From an uncultured bacterium (lineage in GTDB: Bacteria > Bacteroidota > Bacteroidia > Bacteroidales > JACABE01): 33,224 nucleotides of DNA. Under the pieces are notes generated by a model, which did not search any database, had not been told where the DNA came from, and worked only from the letters and a program-made list of their open reading frames with translations. The DNA is taken from the NCBI GenBank assembly GCA_903911455.1, contig CAIWDQ010000657.1, forward strand, positions 1 through 33,224, read 5' to 3'. The position numbers and the translations under genes were made by a program. Shown here piece after piece: positions 24,259 through 32,763 of this stretch (position 1 is the stretch's first letter; each line of letters opens with the position of its first letter).

Positions 24259-25587
24259 ATGCTAAAGAAACTATTCTTTTTTATTTTTTTCATAATAATT
24301 TCTCCATTTTTCTTTGCTGCATACTTCATTATTGTATTTCTAAAAGTATTAAAACCTAAAAGAGAAACACCCAACCTTATCTGGGGACCAGAGCCTTTGA
24401 TAAGTAATAAATACTGGTCGGATGCTTTAAATAAAAAAGGTTTTAAATCCGAAACATTAATGGAAGGTTATTATGCCTCTATTCATAAAGAATCTGACTA
24501 TGATAAATACACCTATAATTTTCTTCCTTTTTTAAAGAATACTGTTTTAAGAAAGGTTAATAATTATATGATTGCTCCATATATTTCGTTTATTTATGCT
24601 ATAAATAACTTTGATATTTTTCATTATCATTTTACCAGTGGCTTTTTAAAAGATACTCCTTTAATGTTTTTTGAATCCGGTTTGCTTAAATTGGCAGGAT
24701 GTAAAGTGATAGTAACAGCTTATGGTGGTGATTTTTATCGCTTGTCGAAAGTGAACAGTATAAGCTGGAGACATGGGCTATTGGTGAATTATCCAATATT
24801 AGCTAAGGTTGAAACTAAGATTGAAAAGAAAGTAAAATACTGGATTAAGAATGCCGATTTTATTATAAATGGATTTCAAATTGATGGTTTGGGAAGATGG
24901 GATATATTCCCATATAATATGGTAGTTATTAATACTGAACAATGGCCTCAGGTAAAAAGAGATTATGCAAATGATGGGGCTAATGGGACTGTAAAAGTAG
25001 TACACACACCTAATCACAGAGGTGTAAAAGGGACAGAATATATTGTAAATGCCATTAAAGAATTAAAAGCAGAAGGCTTAAAAGTTGAATTGGTTTTGTT
25101 AGAGAAAGTGCAGAATGAAGAAGTGAGAAGAATATTGCAGGAAGAAGCTGATATATTGGTTGAACAATTAATATTGGGCTTCGGAATGAGTGCAATAGAA
25201 GGAATGTCGTCAGGATTGCCTGTGATGTCGAATCTATCGGAAGAAGATTATACGAGAGCTTTCAGACGTTTCTCATACTTGAATGAATGTCCGATATTAT
25301 CTTCAACACCTGAAAATGTAAAAGAGAATTTAAGAGCATTGATCACTTATCCTACTTTGAGAAAAGCTTTGGGAGAAGCGGGTAATAAGTATGTTGAAAA
25401 ATATCATTCCAATAAAACTGCTCAAGCAATGTTTTCTGCTATTTATGAAAAGATATGGAATAAAAAAGATATTGAATTAATGAATTTCTTTCATCCTTTG
25501 TTCCCTAATTCATATAATAATTCGCTTCCAATTGTAGAACATCCTCTATTTGAGAATAAATTACCTGACACATTTAAGAGCAATTAA
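24259..25587 (+). CDS. Membrane-anchored GT-B (GT4-like) glycosyltransferase
   Basis: The 442-aa product begins with a hydrophobic anchor (about residues 4-30), unusual for a GT4 enzyme. A Rossmann-like N-domain follows (FHYHFTSGFL; VIVTAYGGDFYR). The C-domain carries VVHTPNHRGVKGTEYIV and a donor-site region around GFGMSAIEGMSSGLPVMSN, where Glu in AIEGM takes the place of the EX7E motif. The segment aligns with the 356-aa enzyme of the same operon (IVHSPTNRVTKGSKFII; GGFAVEAMKMGKPVGV). It transfers a sugar to a growing lipid-linked glycan. Its stop shares one base with the flippase start (TAATG). Confidence 0.82.
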   Translation: MLKKLFFFIFFIIISPFFFAAYFIIVFLKVLKPKRETPNLIWGPEPLISNKYWSDALNKKGFKSETLMEGYYASIHKESDYDKYTYNFLPFLKNTVLRKVNNYMIAPYISFIYAINNFDIFHYHFTSGFLKDTPLMFFESGLLKLAGCKVIVTAYGGDFYRLSKVNSISWRHGLLVNYPILAKVETKIEKKVKYWIKNADFIINGFQIDGLGRWDIFPYNMVVINTEQWPQVKRDYANDGANGTVKVVHTPNHRGVKGTEYIVNAIKELKAEGLKVELVLLEKVQNEEVRRILQEEADILVEQLILGFGMSAIEGMSSGLPVMSNLSEEDYTRAFRRFSYLNECPILSSTPENVKENLRALITYPTLRKALGEAGNKYVEKYHSNKTAQAMFSAIYEKIWNKKDIELMNFFHPLFPNSYNNSLPIVEHPLFENKLPDTFKSN

Positions 25588-27041
25588 TGATTAAGAAACT
25601 TGTAAAAGACATAGTCATATACGGTGGAAGCGATTTTATTTTCAAATTCATTAACTTTGCTGTATTCCCAATATATGCAAATATATTAAAAGTGTCAGAC
25701 TTTGGTGTAATGTCTTTAGTTATTACCTATTCCAGTTTGATTGGGATCGTAGCAAATGTTGGTTTGAATAATGCTGTTCAACGTTTTTACTGGGATAAAG
25801 TTATACCAGAAAACAAAAGACCCTCATTAGTTAGCACAGGTTTATATGTGCAAACATTTTGGTCGATACTCCTAATAGCAATAGTATTATTATTGACTTA
25901 TTTTTTTGGGCAATCTTATCTTGAGAAAACACAAATCCCCTGGACTTATGTATTGCTTTGTTTGATTGCATCAGTCTTTGACAGAATCATCTTTTTCGGG
26001 ATAGATACAATTAGACTACAGTTAGAACCTTTAAAATATACTTTGCTTTCAAGTGTAAAGAATATCTTCAGTGCTTTCCTTTGCATATTATTTACAATCG
26101 TTTTGCACAAAGGACTTACAGGCTACTTCCAAGGCTTATTAATTTCCTATATGCTCACAACTCCTTTAGCATTATTTTTAGTGAAGAAGAACCTGACTTT
26201 TAAGTTTGATTGGGGTTATGCAAAGGATTTATTAAAGTTTGGATATCCTTTTATATTTGCAGGTTTGGCATATTGGTTGTTTTCGTCAATGGACAGGTGG
26301 ATGTTGTCTACTATGAGTAATAATGTGCAGGTTGGGCTTTACGACATCTCATTTAAGTTTGCAATGGTGATATCTTTTGTAGGAGCCGCATTTGGGATGG
26401 CATGGTCGCCAATGGTGATAAAAATAATAAATGAAGACCCTGATTACAGAGCAACAATTGGAAGGATATTTACTTATTTCTTTTTAATTGTAGGAATGCT
26501 AGGGATATTAATAAGTATGTTTGGCTACGAATTATTATTATTAACAACAAAAAAAGATTATCATGAAGCGCGGCATATAATGCCATTTGTTTCAATGGGG
26601 ATCGTATTTTATTGTACCACTCAGATAACTGCATTAGGGATAACTCTTGAAAAGAAGACTAATTATTTATCATACTTTGCATGGTTTACTGCAATAATTA
26701 ATTTTGGTTTAAACTATTTATTTATCCCAAAGTTTGGTGCAGTAGGTTCAGCATTTGCTACTTTAATATCATACATAGTATTAACGGGAGGATATTATCT
26801 TGTGATGAGAAGAATTCATCCGATAAAAACAGAATACAAAAAGATGCTTTCAATATTACTTTCAATTTTATTATCGTTATTATTTCTTTACTTTTTGAAT
26901 AAACAGGAATGGAGTTTTTACGTTATATTATACAAAGTTATCTTTTTAGCATTAGTCATTATTGCATTGTTTGTAACTAATGTAATAAACATACAACAAT
27001 TAAAAGAATTATGGGGAAAGTTCAGCAAAAGGTCGTTATAA
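25587..27041 (+). CDS. Oligosaccharide flippase (MOP/Wzx family)
   Basis: The 484-aa protein has about 12-14 transmembrane segments and the N-terminal signature YGGSDFIFKFINFAVFPIYANILK of polysaccharide transporters (Polysacc_synt). It flips undecaprenyl-linked oligosaccharide units across the inner membrane. It starts in the stop of the upstream glycosyltransferase gene and overlaps the epimerase gene by 31 nt, so the operon is continuous. No Wzy polymerase with its characteristic large periplasmic loop follows in the window. Confidence 0.9.
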   Translation: MIKKLVKDIVIYGGSDFIFKFINFAVFPIYANILKVSDFGVMSLVITYSSLIGIVANVGLNNAVQRFYWDKVIPENKRPSLVSTGLYVQTFWSILLIAIVLLLTYFFGQSYLEKTQIPWTYVLLCLIASVFDRIIFFGIDTIRLQLEPLKYTLLSSVKNIFSAFLCILFTIVLHKGLTGYFQGLLISYMLTTPLALFLVKKNLTFKFDWGYAKDLLKFGYPFIFAGLAYWLFSSMDRWMLSTMSNNVQVGLYDISFKFAMVISFVGAAFGMAWSPMVIKIINEDPDYRATIGRIFTYFFLIVGMLGILISMFGYELLLLTTKKDYHEARHIMPFVSMGIVFYCTTQITALGITLEKKTNYLSYFAWFTAIINFGLNYLFIPKFGAVGSAFATLISYIVLTGGYYLVMRRIHPIKTEYKKMLSILLSILLSLLFLYFLNKQEWSFYVILYKVIFLALVIIALFVTNVINIQQLKELWGKFSKRSL

Positions 27042-27922
27042 CAGGAGCAGGTGGTTTTCTTGGGAAATATTTAGCTTCCTATTTGGCATCTGAAGGTGAT
27101 AAAGTATATGCTTTAACATTATTCGATCCATCTGATGATGATAAGAAAATGTTCTTTTCTTCCGAAAATATTGTTCTTGTTAAGAAGGATATTGCTAAGG
27201 ATGGTTTTGATGACTTACCAAATGATATAGATGTAGTTATTGCTCTTGCACAATCTCCTTTCTTCAGAGAATTTCCTGACAAAGCTAAAGATATTTTTGA
27301 TGTAAATGTTGCGGCTTTTGCGCAGATCTTACAATGGGCAAATAAGATTAAGGTTAAGAAATTTGTATATGCATCTTCTGGTGGCGTTTATAATGACCCA
27401 CTTGCTAAAGAATATAAAGAGGATGATGTGATTAATCCTAACATTTCAAAAGGATATTATCAGGGTAGTAAGTTGTGTGGTGAGATCTTATTTCAAAACT
27501 ATTATTCTTTCTTTGAGACTTCCATTATATTAAGACCTTTCTTTATTTATGGAAAGACACAGAATAAAGATATGTTTGTAGCCAGAATCATTGATTCAGT
27601 TATTAATGGGAAAGAAATCTTTCTTCAAGGGAAAGAAGGTTTACTTGTTAATCCTATTTATGTTGAGGACGTTGTTAAGGTAATTGTAAAGTCTTTGGAG
27701 CTAAAGAACAATCATATTATAAATGTTGGTGGCCCAGATGTTATTTCTTTAAAGGAAATTGCTGAGGTTATTAGTAAACGAGTTCAGAAAGAGCCTATAT
27801 ATAAGTATGTAGACGCTCCTCCAACTGATTGTGTTGGGAATATTGACAAACTAAAGAAGCTTTTCGATATTGATCTTACTTCTTTTACAAAGGGTATTGA
27901 TTTAACTATTGATACAAAATAA
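27011..27922 (+). CDS. NAD-dependent epimerase/dehydratase (extended SDR)
   Basis: The 303-aa product has the nucleotide-binding motif TGAGGFLGKYLASYL (residues 11-25), ASSGGVY (about 121-127) and the catalytic YxxxK in YYQGSKLCGE (near 150). It lacks obvious signatures of one sugar nucleotide, so whether it is an epimerase, dehydratase or reductase is open. The start at 27011 overlaps the flippase end by 31 nt; no later ATG precedes the Rossmann motif, which supports this start. The stop codon abuts the next ATG (TAAATG). It likely makes or modifies a nucleotide sugar for the neighbouring glycosyltransferases. Confidence 0.88.
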   Translation: MGKVQQKVVITGAGGFLGKYLASYLASEGDKVYALTLFDPSDDDKKMFFSSENIVLVKKDIAKDGFDDLPNDIDVVIALAQSPFFREFPDKAKDIFDVNVAAFAQILQWANKIKVKKFVYASSGGVYNDPLAKEYKEDDVINPNISKGYYQGSKLCGEILFQNYYSFFETSIILRPFFIYGKTQNKDMFVARIIDSVINGKEIFLQGKEGLLVNPIYVEDVVKVIVKSLELKNNHIINVGGPDVISLKEIAEVISKRVQKEPIYKYVDAPPTDCVGNIDKLKKLFDIDLTSFTKGIDLTIDTK

Positions 27923-28993
27923 ATGAAAGTATTACATCTACCATATTCTACAGGGGGCAATAGCTGGGGTTTAGCTTGTGGTGAAAGAGCTATCGGTCTT
28001 GACTCAAAGGTGCTTACTATTGATAAGAACTGGCTTGATTACCCTACGGATATTTGCCTGAATATTGATGTAAAAGAAAGGTATAAGCTGCCTTATAACA
28101 TTATCAAGTTATTTAGTACTTTTCTTAAGATAAGGAATAAGTACGATGTTTTTCATTTTAATTCCGGAGCTAGTTTGATAGATTTTGCAAACTATAAGAT
28201 GCCTCTGTTTGAGCTTCCTTTTTATCCAAAAGACAAAAAGATTATATTTACTTATAATGGTTGCGATATTCGTCAGAAATATCCGACTATGAAGAGGGTA
28301 ACTTTTGCGGCTTGCCACGAAAAAGAATGCTATAGTGGTGTTTGTAACAGTGGTAAGATTGATGAGATAAGAAGGCAGAAGATTAAGATTGTGGAGAAGT
28401 ATGCGCATCATATCTTTGCTCTTAACCCTGATCTGTTGTATTTTCTTCCCGAAAAGGCTACTTTTCTTCCTTATACTGTTGCAAGATGGGAGGAAATTGA
28501 AAGGGTCTACAAGCCTATTGATAATGTTATCAATATTGTGCATTCGCCTACTAATAGAGTTACTAAGGGTTCAAAGTTTATTATTGATGCTGTAACTGAG
28601 CTTCAAAAGAAATATACAAACATCAATCTGATTATGGTAGAGAAGATGCCCCATAACGAAGCTCTTGAGGTTTATAAGAATGCTCATATTATCATTGATC
28701 AGGTGCTGATTGGCTGGTATGGCGGCTTTGCTGTTGAAGCGATGAAGATGGGTAAACCTGTTGGAGTGTTCATTCGCGAAGAAGACCTTAAGTTTTTACC
28801 TGATGGAATGGCTAAAGACTTGAAGGATGCTGTAATTAATATGAATCCTTTTACAATTAAAGATACACTTGAACTTTATCTCCAGAATCCTTCTTTGTTG
28901 AAACAAAAGAGTGAAGCTTCTCTTGCTTATGTCAATAAGTGGCATGATCCTAAATACATTGCAGGTATTACTAAATCTGTTTACGAATCCTAG
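27923..28993 (+). CDS. GT-B glycosyltransferase
   Basis: The 356-aa cytoplasmic protein has a GT-B layout: N-domain with YDVFHFNSGASLIDF and KIIFTYNGCDIRQ, then C-domain with NIVHSPTNRVTKGSKFIIDAV and donor-site GGFAVEAMKMGKPVGV. Cysteines cluster at AACHEKECYSGVC (about 130-142), possibly a structural metal site. The C-domain is clearly related to the membrane-anchored glycosyltransferase two genes upstream. It begins directly after the epimerase stop and ends 6 nt before asnB. The sugar donor cannot be determined from sequence alone. Confidence 0.85.
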   Translation: MKVLHLPYSTGGNSWGLACGERAIGLDSKVLTIDKNWLDYPTDICLNIDVKERYKLPYNIIKLFSTFLKIRNKYDVFHFNSGASLIDFANYKMPLFELPFYPKDKKIIFTYNGCDIRQKYPTMKRVTFAACHEKECYSGVCNSGKIDEIRRQKIKIVEKYAHHIFALNPDLLYFLPEKATFLPYTVARWEEIERVYKPIDNVINIVHSPTNRVTKGSKFIIDAVTELQKKYTNINLIMVEKMPHNEALEVYKNAHIIIDQVLIGWYGGFAVEAMKMGKPVGVFIREEDLKFLPDGMAKDLKDAVINMNPFTIKDTLELYLQNPSLLKQKSEASLAYVNKWHDPKYIAGITKSVYES

Positions 28994-28999
28994 AATCTT

Positions 29000-30949
29000 A
29001 TGTGTGGCATTGGTGGTATATTTAATCTGAATCATAAGCCTGTTGATGTTGCTAAACTCAATAGGATGGCAAAGATTATCAGGCATCGCGGACCTGATGA
29101 TGAAGGCTTTCTACTTATTAATTCCGAAAGAAAAGTAATAAGGCATTGCTTTGGCGAAGATACTATTCCCGAACTTCAAGCTACTACTGCTCCTCTTGAT
29201 AACGATTTTCAGGCTAATATTGGCCTTGCTTTCCGTCGCCTTTCGATTATCGACTTGAGTGCTAAAGGGCATCAGCCGATGAGTAACGAGGATAAGTCGT
29301 TATGGATAACTTTTAACGGTGAGATTTATAATTATATTGAACTAAGAGAAGAGCTTAAGCAATCTGGTCATATTTTCTACACAAAGACCGATACTGAAGT
29401 CATACTTAAGGCTTACAAGGAATGGGGTGTTAATTGCCTCAATCGTTTTAATGGGATGTGGTCTTTTGCGCTTTGGGATATTGAAAAGCAGCTTTTGTTT
29501 TGTGCCAGAGATAGGTTCGGCATAAAGCCTTTCAATTATTATTTTGATGGTAATCAGTTTATCTTCGGTTCTGAAGTTAAGCAGATACTCGTTAATGATA
29601 TTGATAAAACCCTGAACGAAGAGGTTATTTACAAGAGCCTTAAGTTGGGTTCTTACCTAATTAATTCCAACAATACTTTCTTTAAAAACATACACATCCT
29701 TCCGCATTCCCACTATCTTATTATTAAAGATAATAAGATGGAGATTAATCAGTATTACGATTTGTATCCTAAGCCCTTTGCTAAGTCTAAGCTTAGTTTT
29801 GCTGAAGCTTGTGAGGCTTATAAGGATTTGTTTATTGATGCTGTTAATTTGAGGATGCGCAGTGATGTTGAGGTTGGTAGTGCTTTGAGCGGAGGTTTAG
29901 ATTCTTCTGCCATTGTTGCCACTGCCGTTAATTGTACCGATAAGCAGTTCAAAACTTTTTCATCTTACTATACATATTCTCCGGCATACGATGAGCGAAA
30001 GTGGATTAAGTTGGTTACCGATCGTTTTAACGCTAAGGCTTTCTATGTTTCGGCTAATGCTGAAACTGCCATGAATGACTTGGAAACCATTACCTGGCAT
30101 CACGATTACCCTGTGCCCGGTTCTAGTCCTATTGCTCAGAATTATGTTATGAAGATCGCCAGAGAAAACGGCGTTACTGTGCTGCTCGACGGGCAGGGGA
30201 GTGACGAGATTACGGGCGGGTATCATCATGCTTTTTACAGGTATTATGCTCAGCTGTTGAAGTCTGGGAATCTGATGCGCTTTGCTAAGGAGTATCCTTC
30301 TTACCTTAAAAATAACCCTAAGGGAAGTACTGCTGCCAAGTTGATGAAGCTTGCTGCAGTGTTGTTCTTGTCCGAATCAAAGTTGTATAAAATGGAGGCT
30401 AAGAGCAGGTTGGTGAATCCACTTTCGATAAGTTTCGACGATAATAGCATCTTCAACAATATAAAGGATCTGCATACGGATAAGCTTTCCAACTTCCTTT
30501 ATAATCAGATGATGTCTACTTCTATACAGACGCTTTTGCATTTTGAGGATCGCAATTCAATGGCGCATTCTATTGAGAGCCGCGTTCCTTTTTTAGACTA
30601 TCGTCTTGTAGAGTTTGCGTTTACCCTTCCTTCTCATTATAAAATCAATAAACATAATGGGAAATATATTCATAGGGAAGCGCTCAAAAATATTGTTCCA
30701 AAGGAGATAATGGAACGAACGGATAAGGTTGGTTTCCTTGCTCCCGGCGAACATTTCTGGTTGCGCAATGAGATGAAACCTTTTATGGAAAACCTTTTAA
30801 ATTCCCCTGCTTTCAATAGTAGAGGCATCTATAATCATAAACTAATAAAGGAAGAATATAAAAAGTACCTGAACGGAAGTTCGACTTATGCTAATACGCT
30901 TTGGCAGATCATGGCTTTAGAAGTATGGTTTAAGAAATTTGTTGACTAA
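29000..30949 (+). CDS. asnB: Glutamine-hydrolysing asparagine synthase family amidotransferase
   Basis: The 649-aa protein begins MCGIGG, so Cys2 is the class II glutamine amidotransferase nucleophile. RHRGPDDEG and FNGEIYNY complete the glutaminase domain. The synthase domain has the PP-loop SGGLDSS near residue 297 and the DGQGSDE...GGY motif near 399. AsnB homologues inside O-antigen or capsule clusters often amidate sugar carboxylates rather than make asparagine. Its location between a glycosyltransferase and a methyltransferase favours that role here, but true asparagine synthesis cannot be excluded. Confidence 0.9.
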   Translation: MCGIGGIFNLNHKPVDVAKLNRMAKIIRHRGPDDEGFLLINSERKVIRHCFGEDTIPELQATTAPLDNDFQANIGLAFRRLSIIDLSAKGHQPMSNEDKSLWITFNGEIYNYIELREELKQSGHIFYTKTDTEVILKAYKEWGVNCLNRFNGMWSFALWDIEKQLLFCARDRFGIKPFNYYFDGNQFIFGSEVKQILVNDIDKTLNEEVIYKSLKLGSYLINSNNTFFKNIHILPHSHYLIIKDNKMEINQYYDLYPKPFAKSKLSFAEACEAYKDLFIDAVNLRMRSDVEVGSALSGGLDSSAIVATAVNCTDKQFKTFSSYYTYSPAYDERKWIKLVTDRFNAKAFYVSANAETAMNDLETITWHHDYPVPGSSPIAQNYVMKIARENGVTVLLDGQGSDEITGGYHHAFYRYYAQLLKSGNLMRFAKEYPSYLKNNPKGSTAAKLMKLAAVLFLSESKLYKMEAKSRLVNPLSISFDDNSIFNNIKDLHTDKLSNFLYNQMMSTSIQTLLHFEDRNSMAHSIESRVPFLDYRLVEFAFTLPSHYKINKHNGKYIHREALKNIVPKEIMERTDKVGFLAPGEHFWLRNEMKPFMENLLNSPAFNSRGIYNHKLIKEEYKKYLNGSSTYANTLWQIMALEVWFKKFVD

Positions 30950-30961
30950 TCACATTCAATT

Positions 30962-31744
30962 ATGAAACATATCATTAAATTCTTTATAAACGTTATTCCA
31001 CGCAAGTACATCCAACTGTTCAGCCATATAGCTACCAAGATTCTTGGTTTGTTTTATATCGGCAACAAGGTTGAATGTCCCGTTTGTAGCCATCATTACA
31101 GAGAGTTCCTACCTTACGGCTACGTTACTCCTCGTCCGAATGCTTTGTGCCCTAACTGTCTGGCATTGGAGCGTCATCGTTTGATGCATCTTTATCTAAA
31201 AGAAAAGACTAACTTCTTTACTGACAACTTAAAGGTGTTGCATGTGGCTCCTGAGTATTGTTTTATCAAGCGTTTTGATGAGCTTAAGAACCTGGATTAC
31301 ATTACTGCTGATTTGGAATCACCATTGGCTAAGGTTAAGATGGATGTTCAGAAGATACCTTTTCCAGAGAATACTTTTGATGTTATCTTTTGCAATCATA
31401 TAATGGAGCATGTTGATGATGTTCATCTTTCTTTAACTGAATTATACAGAGTGTTGAAACCAGGAGGTTGGGGAATAATACAGTCGCCAATTAACGCTAA
31501 AAGAGATGTTACTTACGAAGATAAGAGCATCACATCACCAGCTGAACGTGAAAAACATTTCGGACAGAAAGATCACCTGCGTGAGTTTGGTTTAGATTAT
31601 GGCGAACAGCTTGCTAAAGGTGGCTTCACAGTGGTAGCTGACGAGTACATTAATACTTTATCTAAAGAAACTATCGCTAAGTATGCTTTGCTTGCTTATG
31701 ATGATATAACTATTGAAGAAACAATCTTCTTGGTGCAGAAGTAG
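30962..31744 (+). CDS. SAM-dependent methyltransferase with N-terminal zinc-ribbon-like cysteines
   Basis: The 260-aa product has a CPVC...CPNC pair (about residues 40-62) that likely binds zinc. A methyltransferase domain follows: VLHVAPEYCF in the motif I region, YITADLESP, then FDVIFCNHIMEHVDD and a conserved LKPGGWGIIQSP (motif VI). The N-terminal hydrophobic-amphipathic helix (FFINVIPRKYIQLFSHIATKIL) may attach it to the membrane. This type is frequent at ends of surface-glycan operons and may methylate a terminal sugar. It is the last gene of the operon, 12 nt after asnB. Confidence 0.85.
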   Translation: MKHIIKFFINVIPRKYIQLFSHIATKILGLFYIGNKVECPVCSHHYREFLPYGYVTPRPNALCPNCLALERHRLMHLYLKEKTNFFTDNLKVLHVAPEYCFIKRFDELKNLDYITADLESPLAKVKMDVQKIPFPENTFDVIFCNHIMEHVDDVHLSLTELYRVLKPGGWGIIQSPINAKRDVTYEDKSITSPAEREKHFGQKDHLREFGLDYGEQLAKGGFTVVADEYINTLSKETIAKYALLAYDDITIEETIFLVQK

Positions 31745-31882
31745 GCTTCATCTTCCGACCTTTACATATTATTTTCATTTATTTTAAAGGGCTCAGGCAA
31801 CCTTTTAAGGCTTTTTGCTGTCTTTAGTAGTAATTAATTTCAAATAAAAACTATTAATAATAATTATTTAAAGACAAACAAA

Positions 31883-32701
31883 ATGAAAAAAAAGTTCCTT
31901 TCTCTGGGCTTATTTATTATGATTGCTGTGTTGATGTCATGCTCTAAAACTGACACTACTGCAGTTATCGATCTTACTCCTCTGCAAAAGCAATATGCTA
32001 TTATGGCAGAAGAAACTTCAACAACCTGTAGTACTTGTGGAAGTATTGGGCACACTAATTTTAATCTTGCCAAGAAAAATAATTCTGGTAAGATAGTTGC
32101 TTTGGCATTTCATTGCAATGGACCTACTGATGCTATGCAAAGTAATTTATTGTTTTCGTATGATGGTGTACATCCTCCACAAGGGTCTGCTATACCTGCA
32201 TTTTATATTGGTGATCATCAGATTGATTTATATAGCCTACAGCCTTCTATTGATTCTATATTAAGGCGTGTACCTGAAGCTGGTGTTAAATTCTCAACTA
32301 AAGTAGTAGGCAACCTAATGCAGGTTACAGCTAAGGTCAAATTCTTTAAACAAGTTACAGGCGATTATTATGTAAGTTTTTACTTATGCGAAAGTGGTAT
32401 TGATGGTAGCCCTACAGCTCCTGTTGGGTATGTACAAACTTCTGGAACTGCTGGTTACATTCATTCTAACGTAGTTAGAGCTGGTAATGCTACCAGCAAT
32501 GCTTATGGCGAAAAGATTACAAAAGCAGCTACTACTCCAACTGGTACTGTTTACGATTATACATGTAATATTACTATAGATCCTACATGGAAAAAGAATA
32601 ATATATTTGTAACCTCTGTTATCTGGAAAGTAAATCCTGATAATTCATCTTCATGTAGATATTTATTTGTTAATGGATGGGATGCTCAGGTTTATAACTA
32701 G
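31883..32701 (+). CDS. Omp28-related outer-membrane lipoprotein with CxxC thioredoxin-like site
   Basis: The 272-aa product is a lipoprotein: signal peptide with lipobox LMSC, mature N-terminus at Cys20. A thioredoxin-like domain follows with TTCSTCGSIG in the position of the Omp28 'WCgyCp' site, then PAFYIGDHQ where thioredoxins have the cis-Pro region. The C-terminal half is beta-rich (VTAKVKFF, YVSFYLCESG). Omp28 proteins were first described in Porphyromonas as surface antigens; redox activity is not proven. The gene stands alone, 138 nt after the glycan operon, and has its own terminator. Confidence 0.82.
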   Translation: MKKKFLSLGLFIMIAVLMSCSKTDTTAVIDLTPLQKQYAIMAEETSTTCSTCGSIGHTNFNLAKKNNSGKIVALAFHCNGPTDAMQSNLLFSYDGVHPPQGSAIPAFYIGDHQIDLYSLQPSIDSILRRVPEAGVKFSTKVVGNLMQVTAKVKFFKQVTGDYYVSFYLCESGIDGSPTAPVGYVQTSGTAGYIHSNVVRAGNATSNAYGEKITKAATTPTGTVYDYTCNITIDPTWKKNNIFVTSVIWKVNPDNSSSCRYLFVNGWDAQVYN

Positions 32702-32731
32702 AAGTTTTCATAAATAAAATTAATATTTTGG

Positions 32732-32763
32732 AAGGCTGTCTTTGATAAGACAGCCTTTTTTTA
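32732..32763 (+). terminator. Rho-independent terminator after the Omp28-type gene
   Basis: AAGGCTGTCTT and AAGACAGCCTT form an 11-bp stem around a very short loop (TGAT), followed by a T-run. It is 30 nt past the stop codon at 32701. Confidence 0.9.

Noticed and set aside
28109-28543. 144-aa minus-strand ORF
   Set aside because: It is a shadow of the well-supported 356-aa glycosyltransferase gene. Its Ile/Leu/Ser-rich sequence is typical of antisense translation in AT-rich DNA.
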